Origin: Nonomuraea endophytica
GTDB lineage: Bacteria; Actinomycetota; Actinomycetes; Streptosporangiales; Streptosporangiaceae
Direction: 5' to 3'
NCBI RefSeq assembly: GCF_014203235.1
Contig: NZ_JACHIN010000011.1
Coordinates: forward strand, 337,257-401,256
Length of the DNA stretch: 64,000 nucleotides
The translations under genes were made by a program, and so were the position numbers. This document shows positions 1-8,235 of this stretch, piece by piece (the first letter of the stretch is position 1; the number at the start of each line of letters is the position of its first letter). Below the pieces are notes generated by a model. The model searched no databases. It was not told the origin of the DNA and saw only the letters and a list, made by a program, of their open reading frames with translations.

Positions 1-3000
1 CTCTTCCTGCGCCTGTTCGAGGATCAGGTGGGCGTTGGTGCCGCTGATGCCGAAAGAGGAGACGGCTGCTCGGCGTGGGCGCGCGACGGCCGGCCACGGC
101 GTTGGCTGTGCGAGCAGTTCCACGGCCCCTGCCGTCCAGTCGACGTGCGGTGTGGGCCGGTCCAAGTGAAGCGTCCCGGGCAGCGTCGCCGCGCGTAGCG
201 CCTGGACCATGGCGATGACACCGGTGACACCGGCGGCGGCCTGGGTGTGGCCGAGTTGCGACTTCGAGGAGCCGAGCAGCACCGGACGCTCCCGGTCGCG
301 GCCGTAGGTGGCCAGTACCGCCTGCGCCTCGATCGGGTCGCCGAGCGCGGTCCCCGTCCCGTGCGCCTCGACGGCGTCCACGTCGGCGGGTGACAGGCCG
401 GCGTTGTCCAGCGCCCGCCTGATGACCCGCTCCTGCGCGGGACCGTTCGGGGCGGTCAGCCCGTTGGACGCGCCGTCCTGGTTGACGGCGCTGCCCCGGA
501 TGACGGCCAGCACCGGACGGCCCTCCCGCCGGGCGGCGGTCAGCGGCATGAGCAGCACCAGCCCGACCGCCTCCGACCAGGCCGTGCCATCGGCGGAGGC
601 GGCGAACGGCTTGCACCTCCCATCCGGGGCCAGCCCGCCCTGGCGGCTGAACTCCGTGAACATCCCCGGCGCCGCCATCACCGTCGCCCCACCGGCGACG
701 GCCCGCTCGCACTCCCCCAGGCGCAGCGACTGCACGGCCAGGTGCAGGGCGACCAGCGAGGAGGAACAGGCCGTGTCCACGGTGATGGCCGGCCCTTCCA
801 GGCCCAGCGTGTACGCGAGGCGACCGGAGGCCACGCTCGCCAGGGTGCCGGTGAGCACGTGGCCCTCGTACTCCGGTGGCGCCTCGTGCAGCGGCGGGCC
901 GTACTCCTGCGGCATCACCCCCACGAACGTGCCGGTACGGCTGCCGCGCACGCTCGCCGGGTTGATCCCGGCGCGTTCGTGGAGCTCCCAGGCCGACTCC
1001 AGGAGCAGCCGCTGCTGCGGGTCCATGGCGGCGCACTCGCGCGGGCTCAGCCCGAAGAAGGCGGCGTCGAAGCGGTCGGCGTCGTACAGGAAGCCGCCTT
1101 CGCCGGTGACCGAGCCGCCAGGGCCGTCGCCGGTGCGCAGGCGTTCCAGGTCCCAGCCCCGGTTGCCGGGGAAGGGGCCGATGGCGTCGCGACCGGAGAC
1201 CAGCAGGTCCCAGAGCTCTTCCGGGGTCCCGGCGCCGCCCGGCCAGCGTCCGCTCATGGCGACGATCGCGATGGGCTCCCCGGCCGCCGGGGTTGCCGCC
1301 TCCGCCCGGGCGTCAGGCGCGTGGCCGTTGCCGGTGAGGAAGGCGCCCACGGCCGAGGGGGTCGGGTGGTCGTAGACGAGGGAGGCGGGCAGCGCCCGGC
1401 CCGCGGCGGCGCTCAGCCGGTCGCGGAACTCCACCGCACCGGCCGAGTCCAGGCCGAGGTCGCCGAAGGTGCGGGTCTCGTCGACCGCGTCGCCGCTCGC
1501 GTGGCCGAGGACGATGGCGAGAGCGGCCTTGACCAGGTCGAGAGCGTCTTGCCCGGATTCCTGGACGTCTCGCCCAAGCTCCCGGGCGTCCCGCAGCACC
1601 TCTCGCCCTGCCGCCCGGACGTCTGGCCCTGCCGCCCCGACGTCTCGTCGGGCCTCCAGGATGTCGAGCCCAGCTTTCGCGGCGGTGGGGGCGGGGCGGG
1701 CCGCAGGTGCGTCCGGGGTCGCTCCCTGGGTGGTGTCGAGCCAGAGTCTGCGGCGTTGGAAGGCGTAGGTGGGCAGGTCCACGGGCCGCGCGCCGGGGGC
1801 GACGGTGGCGGGCCAGTCCACCGCGCCGCCGGCCACGTGGAGGCCGGCCAGTGAGGTGAGGAAGCGCCGCAGGCCGCCCTGGTCTCGGCGGAGCGTGCTG
1901 ACGCTGAGCACGCCGGGGGCGCTCTGCTCGATGCCCTCGGCGAGCAGGGGATGCGGGCTGGTCTCGACGAAGAAGCGATGGCCGTCGGCGGCCGCCGACG
2001 CGACCGCCCGTTCCAGCTCGACGGTCTGGCGGAGGTTGCGGTACCAGTAGTCCGCGGTGAGCTCCGCCGTGTCGAGCGGGCCGCCGGTGACCGTGGAGTA
2101 GAAGGCGATGCCGGTGCTACGGGGGCGTACATCGGAGAGGTCGTCGAGGACGCGCTGGCGGAGCGGCTCGACCTGGGGCGAGTGGGAGGCGTAGTCGACG
2201 GGGATCTCGCGGACCCGGACGTCCTGTGCCCGGTAGGTGGCCAGGAGTTCCGACAGCGCGCCGGGCTCGCCGGAGACGACGGTGGCCGAGGGGCCGTTGA
2301 CGGCGGCCACGGCTAGCCGGTCGGACCATGGGGTGAGCCTCTGGCGGACGTCCGTGGCGGGTGCGGCGATGGCGGCCATCGCTCCGCCGCCTATCGTGGC
2401 GACGGCCCGGCTGCGCCGTACGACGATGGTGGCGGCGTCGTGGAGAGTCAGCGCGCCGGCGACGTGCGCGGCGGCGATCTCGCCCTGAGAGTGCCCGATG
2501 ACGGCGTCCGGACGCACCCCCGCCGACTCCCACAGCCGCGCCAGCGACACCATGACCGCGAAGAGCGCGGGCTGGACCACGTCCACCCGCTCGAGCGACG
2601 GCGATCCGGTACGGCCGGCCAGCACGTCGAGCAGCGACCAGTCCAGCCGCAGGGCCTCGGCGCACTCCTCCAGGTGCGCGGCGAACACCGGCGACTCACG
2701 CAGCAGCCCGGCGGCCATGCCCGGCCACTGCGAGCCCTGACCGGGGAAGACGAAGACGGTGCCCCCGCCCGGCCCGGCCGTGCCCCGGACGAGCCCCGCC
2801 GCCTGACCTCCCTGGGCGAGCGCCCGCAGCGCGGCCCGCGCCTCCTCGGCCGCGCCGACGACCACTGCCCGGTGCTTGAACGCCGTCCGCGTGGTGGCCA
2901 GCGACAACGCCACGTCCGCGGCGTCGAGCCCATCACGCTCCACCGCCTCGTCCAGCCGCCCGGCCTGCTCGCCCAGCGCCGTTTGCGAGTCGGCGGACAG

Positions 3001-4500
3001 CACCCACGCCACGACGCCCGGTGCGTCGGCGGACGGCGCCCACGCCACGACGCCTGATGCGTCCGCGATCAGCGCCTGCTCCACAACGTCGGAAGCGTCC
3101 GCTGACGACGCCTGTGCCACAACGTCCGAAGCGCTCGCGGGCAGCGCCCCGACGTCTGGAGTGTCGGCGGATGATGCCCGTGCGGCGGCGGGGCGGTGCT
3201 CCTGCGCGGCGGGGGACGGTGGTGGTTCGGCCAGGATCAGGTGGCAGTTGGCGCCGCCCATCCCGAACGAGCTGACCCCGGCCACGAGCGGACGCTCCGG
3301 CGCGGGCCACGGCCCGAGCGTGGTCTGGACGCGCAGGTTGAGCCGGTCGAGCGGGATGCGCGGGTTGGGCGAGTCGTAGTTGAGGCTGGCGGGCACCTGC
3401 CGGTGCGCGATGCTCAGCACGGTCTTGAGCAGCCCGGCGATGCCGGCGGCGCCTTCGAGGTGCCCGACGTTCGTCTTGACGGACCCGACGGCGAGCGGGC
3501 CGGTCACGCGGCCTTCGCCCAGGGCCTGACCGAGCGCCTCGGCCTCGATGGGGTCGCCGACCTTGGTGCCGGTCCCGTGGAGTTCCACGTACTGCACGGC
3601 GGACGGCGGCACTCCCGCGCGCCGGGTGGCCAGCCGGATCACCTCGGCCTGCGCGGCCGCGCTGGGCACGGTGAGCCCGTCGGTCCTGCCGTCGTGGTTC
3701 AGGGCGCTGCCGAGGATCACCGCGAGGACCCTGTCGCCGTCGGCCACGGCACGTTCCAGCGGTTTGAGCACGACCAGCCCGCCGCCCTCGCCCCGCACGT
3801 AGCCGTTGGCGCGGGCGTCGAAAGTGAAGGAGCGCCCGTCCGGCGAGAGCCCGCCGAAGCGCTCGGCCTGCTCGGTCGCGCCGGGGGCGAGGTTGAGGTT
3901 GACTCCGCCGGCCAGGGCCAGGTCCGCCTCCCCGCGCCGCAGGCTCTCGACGGCCAGGTGTACCGATACCAGCGAGGAGGACTGGGCGGAGTCGACGCTC
4001 AGGCTCGGCCCGCGCAGGCCCAGGGCGTAGGAGACGCGGTTGGCGATGAGGCCGCGGTTGAGGCCGGGCATGGTGTGCCTGCTCAGCGCCTCGGGACCCG
4101 CCTGGGCGGTGAGGGTGGCGTAGTCGGCGGCGATCGCGCCGACGAAGACGCCCGTGGACGTGTCTGACAGGGTGGCGGGCACGATCCTGGCGTGTTCGAG
4201 CGCTTCCCAGGCCAGTTCGAGCACGAGCCGTTGCTGCGGGTCCATCGCGGCCGCCTCACGGGGCGAGATGCCGAAGAACTCGGGGTCGAACCGGTCGACG
4301 TCCGCCACGAACCCGCCGTAACCCCCGAGCCCGGCCCAGCGGCCGGGAGGCGGATCGGTGATCGCGGACCGGCCGGTACGCAGCAACTCCCACAGGGCGG
4401 CCGGGTCGCCGGCGGCGGGCAGCCGGCAGGATATTCCGATGACGGCCACCGCGCCCGCCGGGCTGGAATAATCCCACTCACGCGAATTGCCGCGACCCAT
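1..4500 (-). CDS. Modular type I PKS, loading module KSQ-AT-ACP plus first extension KS (partial, runs off left edge)
   Basis: Start of a large modular polyketide synthase subunit; 1,500 codons are visible with no stop before the window edge. Domains: loading KS about 17-420, AT about 580-875, ACP about 985-1055, extension KS from about 1075. The first KS has Gln173 in DSAQSSS where the condensing Cys should be, the mark of a KSQ domain, which decarboxylates a loaded diacid to make the starter. The AT has Ser671 in GHSQG and YASH at 770-773, the methylmalonyl signature, so a propionyl starter is inferred. The ACP attachment Ser1019 lies in GLDS. The second KS keeps Cys1245 in DTACSSS. The ATG at 4500 follows AGGGAG with good spacing. 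The KS-AT linker carries amplified short repeats, and the AT-ACP linker is also repetitive (DVRAAG-like units). It lies 94 bp behind the luxR-type gene on the same strand. Confidence 0.93.
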   Translation of the reverse strand, partial: MGRGNSREWDYSSPAGAVAVIGISCRLPAAGDPAALWELLRTGRSAITDPPPGRWAGLGGYGGFVADVDRFDPEFFGISPREAAAMDPQQRLVLELAWEALEHARIVPATLSDTSTGVFVGAIAADYATLTAQAGPEALSRHTMPGLNRGLIANRVSYALGLRGPSLSVDSAQSSSLVSVHLAVESLRRGEADLALAGGVNLNLAPGATEQAERFGGLSPDGRSFTFDARANGYVRGEGGGLVVLKPLERAVADGDRVLAVILGSALNHDGRTDGLTVPSAAAQAEVIRLATRRAGVPPSAVQYVELHGTGTKVGDPIEAEALGQALGEGRVTGPLAVGSVKTNVGHLEGAAGIAGLLKTVLSIAHRQVPASLNYDSPNPRIPLDRLNLRVQTTLGPWPAPERPLVAGVSSFGMGGANCHLILAEPPPSPAAQEHRPAAARASSADTPDVGALPASASDVVAQASSADASDVVEQALIADASGVVAWAPSADAPGVVAWVLSADSQTALGEQAGRLDEAVERDGLDAADVALSLATTRTAFKHRAVVVGAAEEARAALRALAQGGQAAGLVRGTAGPGGGTVFVFPGQGSQWPGMAAGLLRESPVFAAHLEECAEALRLDWSLLDVLAGRTGSPSLERVDVVQPALFAVMVSLARLWESAGVRPDAVIGHSQGEIAAAHVAGALTLHDAATIVVRRSRAVATIGGGAMAAIAAPATDVRQRLTPWSDRLAVAAVNGPSATVVSGEPGALSELLATYRAQDVRVREIPVDYASHSPQVEPLRQRVLDDLSDVRPRSTGIAFYSTVTGGPLDTAELTADYWYRNLRQTVELERAVASAAADGHRFFVETSPHPLLAEGIEQSAPGVLSVSTLRRDQGGLRRFLTSLAGLHVAGGAVDWPATVAPGARPVDLPTYAFQRRRLWLDTTQGATPDAPAARPAPTAAKAGLDILEARRDVGAAGPDVRAAGREVLRDARELGRDVQESGQDALDLVKAALAIVLGHASGDAVDETRTFGDLGLDSAGAVEFRDRLSAAAGRALPASLVYDHPTPSAVGAFLTGNGHAPDARAEAATPAAGEPIAIVAMSGRWPGGAGTPEELWDLLVSGRDAIGPFPGNRGWDLERLRTGDGPGGSVTGEGGFLYDADRFDAAFFGLSPRECAAMDPQQRLLLESAWELHERAGINPASVRGSRTGTFVGVMPQEYGPPLHEAPPEYEGHVLTGTLASVASGRLAYTLGLEGPAITVDTACSSSLVALHLAVQSLRLGECERAVAGGATVMAAPGMFTEFSRQGGLAPDGRCKPFAASADGTAWSEAVGLVLLMPLTAARREGRPVLAVIRGSAVNQDGASNGLTAPNGPAQERVIRRALDNAGLSPADVDAVEAHGTGTALGDPIEAQAVLATYGRDRERPVLLGSSKSQLGHTQAAAGVTGVIAMVQALRAATLPGTLHLDRPTPHVDWTAGAVELLAQPTPWPAVARPRRAAVSSFGISGTNAHLILEQAQEE
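3000..3178 (-). repeat. Amplified 12-residue (36-bp) repeats in the KS-AT linker
   Basis: Residues about 442-500 of the PKS read as imperfect units such as ADASDVVEQALI, ADASGVVAWAPS and ADAPGVVAWVLS, four to five copies. They look like copies of the conserved linker motif that opens the KS-AT region (VVAWVLSADS). The units are in frame, so they lengthen the linker without breaking the gene. Confidence 0.7.
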
Positions 4501-4594
4501 CTTCGCTCCCTATCGTGGACCGGCGATAAAGCTGGATCAAGCATCGCCAGTCCACAAATAGGGGGGTACCCCTAATGACCCCAGAACGTGAAAT

Positions 4595-6148
4595 CTAATC
4601 GAGGCGGGCGGGCAGGTCGAGACGCCGGGAAATGCCGAGCTTGCGATAGATGTGGGTCAGGTGTTGCTCGACCGTGCTGACGGAGACATAGAGTTTCTCC
4701 GCGATCCGCCGATTGGTGTATCCCTGGGCTGCCAGGGTGGCGACCCGGCGTTCGGCGTCGCTCAGCAGCTCGCGCGCCCCCGGCTCCGCGTCCAGGCCGG
4801 GCCGCTCGATGGTCAGCGCCCTGCGCTCGAACAACCTGGCCCGGTGCGCCTGACCGAGCTGGGAGTTCACCGATGCCAGCGCCTTGAGCGCCCCGGCCAG
4901 CCCGGCCTGGTCGCGCACCACCTGGAAGATCTCCACGGCTTCCTCCAGCAGCGCCTGGCGGGCCTGCACGGGTGAGGCCGCCGCGCGCAGGGTCAGCGCC
5001 GCTCCCCTGCCCTTCGACGGGCCGGGCGGCAGGAGCGCCAGGTGGTCGGCGACGAGTTCGCACGCCCGCTCCGGTCTGCCGAGGTCCACGTACGAGCGGG
5101 CGGCGCCGAGCCGCCAGGGCACGATGCCGGGCAGGTCCAGGCCCCAGCGGGCCATGGCGTCCCCGCAGGCGGCGAAGTCGTCCAGGGCGGCGCGCGGCGC
5201 GCCGGTCGCGAGGGCGTACTCGCCTCGGGCGTAGCGGTAGTGCAGGCCCGCCGGGGTCTGAAAGGTGGCTTCGGGCACCGGTACGGCGAGGTAGCGCGCG
5301 GCCTCCTCCGGCTTGTCCAGGGCGAGTTTGGCGCTCACCATGCTGGCCAGCGGGAAGCTCAGGGCCACGCCCCATTCGCGCAGCGACAGGTGGGTGAGGG
5401 CGGCGTGGGCGCACCGCTCGGCCTGTGCGGGGTCGCCCTGCCGTACGTGGATCTCGGCCTGGATCGCGGCGAACACGCCCAGCCAGGCGGGGTCGCAGTG
5501 GGTGGTGGTCTGTTCGAGCAGCGGTACGCACCAGCGGGCGGCCAGGTCGGCGCGACCGGCGTACACCAGCGTGATCAGGGCGGAGGTCAGCGACTCCAGC
5601 GCGCCCTCGCCCATGGGGCAGTGCCGGAGCACCTGCTGGGCGTGGCGGACCGCGGCGCGCTCGTCGTGCTCGCCGAGCAGGGCGTTGAGGACGTCGAGCC
5701 CCTCCAGGCCGGTGACCACCTCCACCTGCCCGCCGGACGGCGGGACCCCGAGGTCCGGGTACCAGAAACGGATCCAGGCGGCCGAGTCCAGCCACGAGCC
5801 GGGCCCTTCCGCGATCACGGAAACGGCCTCGTCCACCCGGCCACGCCAAAGCAGCATTTTCACCGAACGCGAATCGACGGCGGCCCGCCGGGTGTCGAAC
5901 CATTCGTCGATCAAATGCGCCACGCGGGCCGAGGTCTTCTCGTCCAGACATACCTCGTCGAAAATACGGCGAAGCAGTCTCGCCGGAGCGTCGTAATCGC
6001 CGGAAGAATAGCGCGACAATCGCCTGGCCGCGGTCCGGCCGACGGCGACCCGTGAATCCATGACATTCATCAGTGCAACATCCCCGCCAGAACGGGCGGC
6101 GTGGGTGACCGTCACCGAACCCCGGCCGCCGCCAAGATCGACACTCAT
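4595..6148 (-). CDS. LuxR-family transcriptional regulator (LAL-like, without ATPase domain)
   Basis: 517 residues ending in a LuxR-type helix-turn-helix over the last 60 (LSDAERRVATLAAQGYTNRR, then STVEQHLTHIYRKLGIS). The preceding 400 residues are helical and TPR-like, as in the C-terminal part of LAL regulators. No Walker A motif is present, so it is about half the length of a classical LAL protein. It lies directly upstream of the PKS gene on the same strand and is probably its pathway activator, by analogy with PKS-linked LAL regulators. The ATG at 6148 has AGG immediately beside it, which is poor spacing; the in-frame ATG at 6070 (MNVMDSR) is a reasonable alternative. Confidence 0.85.
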   Translation of the reverse strand: MSVDLGGGRGSVTVTHAARSGGDVALMNVMDSRVAVGRTAARRLSRYSSGDYDAPARLLRRIFDEVCLDEKTSARVAHLIDEWFDTRRAAVDSRSVKMLLWRGRVDEAVSVIAEGPGSWLDSAAWIRFWYPDLGVPPSGGQVEVVTGLEGLDVLNALLGEHDERAAVRHAQQVLRHCPMGEGALESLTSALITLVYAGRADLAARWCVPLLEQTTTHCDPAWLGVFAAIQAEIHVRQGDPAQAERCAHAALTHLSLREWGVALSFPLASMVSAKLALDKPEEAARYLAVPVPEATFQTPAGLHYRYARGEYALATGAPRAALDDFAACGDAMARWGLDLPGIVPWRLGAARSYVDLGRPERACELVADHLALLPPGPSKGRGAALTLRAAASPVQARQALLEEAVEIFQVVRDQAGLAGALKALASVNSQLGQAHRARLFERRALTIERPGLDAEPGARELLSDAERRVATLAAQGYTNRRIAEKLYVSVSTVEQHLTHIYRKLGISRRLDLPARLD

Positions 6149-6216
6149 CCTCAGGCCCAGCCGTCACCCGCCACTCGCGGACATCCGGCGAGCAGTATTA
6201 ACCTACATTTCCTACT

Positions 6217-6245
6217 AATAAACCATGTAATTGATTGATCGTCAA
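6217..6245 (-). promoter_or_regulatory. Putative promoter of the luxR-PKS operon
   Basis: On the minus strand TTGACG (6245-6240) is followed after 17 bp by TTTATT (6222-6217), in a locally AT-rich patch about 70 bp upstream of the luxR-type start. The -35 is close to consensus and the -10 is weak. Confidence 0.4.
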
Positions 6246-6702
6246 GGAGGCGTCCAGGTCAGGACCTCCTCCCACGCCGGACTCGTCAAGATCACCGCCA
6301 CGTCCCGACCAGGCGAAGGCGGGCTCGTAACCTGCGGCTGTCCCGGCCCCGTTGAGAGAGCGGCGCAAGTGGGAACCCGGTGTGTCAGACGCCTCGGCTT
6401 CGAGGTACGCCCGGCGCTACCCGGCCCACTGGTTTCCCCGCGCGACAACGGCGGCCCCGGTTTCGATCCTCACCCGCATGAGCGGCCCGCCCTGTACGAC
6501 CGTGGTGGCCGCTTCATGCTCACCGCACCAGCGGGCTCCCCTGGAGACCGCCGCCACCGTGGTCCGCGTGGGGCCGCGCGTCCAGTCGAGCAGGAACTGC
6601 GGGGGGTGAGCCAGGGCTATGCCCGGCAGCATGATGCCGCGTGCCAGATCCGGCGCCAGGGGCATCGGGCGGTCGTGCTGAGGGCCGCCGCCATGCCGGT
6701 CG
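6246..6702. other. Non-coding gap
   Basis: About 457 bases between the luxR promoter and the permease remnant. Open frames on both strands here encode only Arg/Pro/Gly-rich sequence with no family resemblance and no good ribosome site. I see no gene in it. Confidence 0.6.
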
Positions 6703-6876
6703 TCACTTTCCGGGGTCGCGGTTGTAGAGCTTCTTGGCCCAGAGGTAGCCGAGGAGGGCGATGGCGGCGCTCCAGGCGATGGAGCGGGTGAGGCTGTCGC
6801 CGAGGGGGGCGTCGGTGAGCAGGGCGCGGAGGGTTTCGATGACGGGGGTGAAGGGCTGGTTTTCGGCGAACCGGCT
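6703..6876 (-). pseudogene. C-terminal remnant of a DrrB-like ABC-2 permease
   Basis: The last 55 or so codons of a frame ending at 6703 read FAENQPFTPVIETLRALL, then a final membrane helix and GYLWAKKLYNRDPGK. This matches the C-terminal end of daunorubicin-resistance-type ABC-2 permeases. Upstream in the same frame the sequence stops resembling the family, so only about the last fifth of the gene remains. The N-terminal part of a similar permease, also truncated, lies at 16766-17125 on the same strand. Confidence 0.6.
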
Positions 6877-6983
6877 GGGCGTCTTCGGCGGGCCGCTGTG
6901 CGTCCTGGCCGCCCAACTGATCCCGACAAAGCCCGATAAATCGCCCAGGCCCCGAAAAGTCGCCCGCGCGGGAAAAATCACGC

Positions 6984-7184
6984 GAAAGCCTGGCCGTCGA
7001 AGAGAACACGGTCAAGCAGGAGAGCGAGCGCCAGCGCTTCAGCGACGCCCTCTCGTTGCACCTGAGCGCCATCCACCCCGGCTCCGCCGCCCTCATCGGC
7101 CCGGTCATCTACGCGGTCCTGCCCCTGCACGCGCCGGGCCACGCCGAGCAGCGCGAGACTCCTGTGCGCGGGAGCTCCAGGTGA
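6984..7184 (+). pseudogene. Fragment of a PucR/CdaR-like regulator
   Basis: A frame reading ESERQRFSDALSLHLSAIHP, then GSAALIGPVIYAVLPL, resembles the central part of PucR-type regulators, which carry a similar region before the C-terminal helix-turn-helix. It has no start or ribosome site and ends at TGA 7182-7184 before any DNA-binding segment, so it is read as a gene remnant. Family assignment is from pattern memory only. Confidence 0.4.
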
Positions 7185-7204
7185 CGCCGGACGACGGCGC
7201 GCAG

Positions 7205-8146
7205 TTACCGGCCCTGGGCTCCTGGCGGGCAGCCCACGCGGCGGTACTTGCCGGGGGCCATGCCGTACTGGCGCTTGAAGGCGTTGGAGAAGGCGTACTC
7301 CGAGCTGTAGCCGACCACGGCGGCGATCTCGCCCAGCGCGGCGTCCTTGTCGCGCAGCATGCGGGCGGCGGTGCCCAGCCGCCACCAGGTCAGGTAGGTC
7401 AGCGGCGGTTGCCCGACGAGCTGGGTGAACCGGCGGGAGAACGCCGCGCGGGACAGGCCCGCCCGGCGGCCGAGCGATTCGACGGTCCACGGGTCGGCGG
7501 GGTGGCGGTGGATGCCGTCCAGCGCCGCGCTGATGGCGGGGTCGGCCAGCGCCGCGGCCCAGCCGGCCCCGCAGTGTTCCGTCGAGAAGGCGAACCAGGC
7601 GCGCAGGATGTACAGGAGCAGCGTGTCCAGCAGCGCCGACACCACCAGGTCCGCGCCCGGCCGGGGGGAGTCCATCTCCTTGCCGAGCAGTTCGACGGCG
7701 GCGCGCAGGTCGGTGTTGTGGCCCAGCTTGGCGGGGAGGTGGATCATCTCGGGCAGGTCTCTGAGCAGCGGATGCGCCCGGCCGGGGTCGAGCCGGTAGC
7801 CCCCGCAGAGCGTCACCGTGGTGGGCCCGGAGCCTTCCATGGTGGCCGAGGCGAACAGTTCGGCGTCGTCGTAGGGGTCGCAGTCGGAATCGGCGACGGG
7901 GGTGGCGGGCGAGTCGGCCAGCGTGTAGCCGTGGCCGTGGGGGAAGAACAGCACGTCGCCGGCCCCGACCGGGATCGGCTCGCCCTCCGGCGGGATCGCC
8001 CAGCACGAGCCCTGCAGAATCACCTGGAAGCCCGCCGAGCCGGGCGCCGACGGGAACCGCTGCCCCCACGGCGCCGGCCACGCGACCCGCGCCGAGCGCG
8101 GCACGCCGATGCGCATGGAGGCGATCACATCGCTCAGGACGTCCAT
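7205..8146 (-). CDS. AraC-family regulator with cupin-like N-terminal domain
   Basis: 313 residues. Residues about 10-190 form an AraC cupin-type effector domain (GDVLFFPHGHGYTLAD; CGGYRLD). The C-terminal 100 hold two helix-turn-helix motifs, including AGLSRAAFSRRFTQLVGQPP and AAVVGYSSEYAFSNAFKRQY. This architecture is typical of regulators that sit beside short-chain oxidoreductase genes in actinobacteria, and here it is divergent from the SDR-MDR fusion at 8236. The 89-bp intergenic region carries two inverted repeats, so control of the divergent gene is likely (inference). Confidence 0.9.
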   Translation of the reverse strand: MDVLSDVIASMRIGVPRSARVAWPAPWGQRFPSAPGSAGFQVILQGSCWAIPPEGEPIPVGAGDVLFFPHGHGYTLADSPATPVADSDCDPYDDAELFASATMEGSGPTTVTLCGGYRLDPGRAHPLLRDLPEMIHLPAKLGHNTDLRAAVELLGKEMDSPRPGADLVVSALLDTLLLYILRAWFAFSTEHCGAGWAAALADPAISAALDGIHRHPADPWTVESLGRRAGLSRAAFSRRFTQLVGQPPLTYLTWWRLGTAARMLRDKDAALGEIAAVVGYSSEYAFSNAFKRQYGMAPGKYRRVGCPPGAQGR

Positions 8147-8179
8147 GACGTCAGTCTAGCCACGGAGACGATCGCGTAT

Positions 8180-8233
8180 CTCTCGCAGACGAGAGGGCAT
8201 TGGGTGACTCGTCCACGGGTCTTAGCGTGGACG
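8180..8233. promoter_or_regulatory. Two inverted repeats between the araC-type gene and the SDR-MDR gene
   Basis: CTCTCG-CAGA-CGAGAG at 8180-8195 and CGTCCACG-8 nt-CGTGGACG at 8210-8233, both perfect. The second ends two bases before the ATG at 8236, where a ribosome site would be expected, so it could be a regulator site, an mRNA hairpin that occludes initiation, or both. Confidence 0.55.
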
Positions 8234-8235
8234 GC

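Noticed and set aside
6231..6791. 186-codon plus-strand open frame after the luxR promoter
   Set aside because: No ribosome site, no recognisable domain, low-complexity composition; it overlaps the permease remnant.
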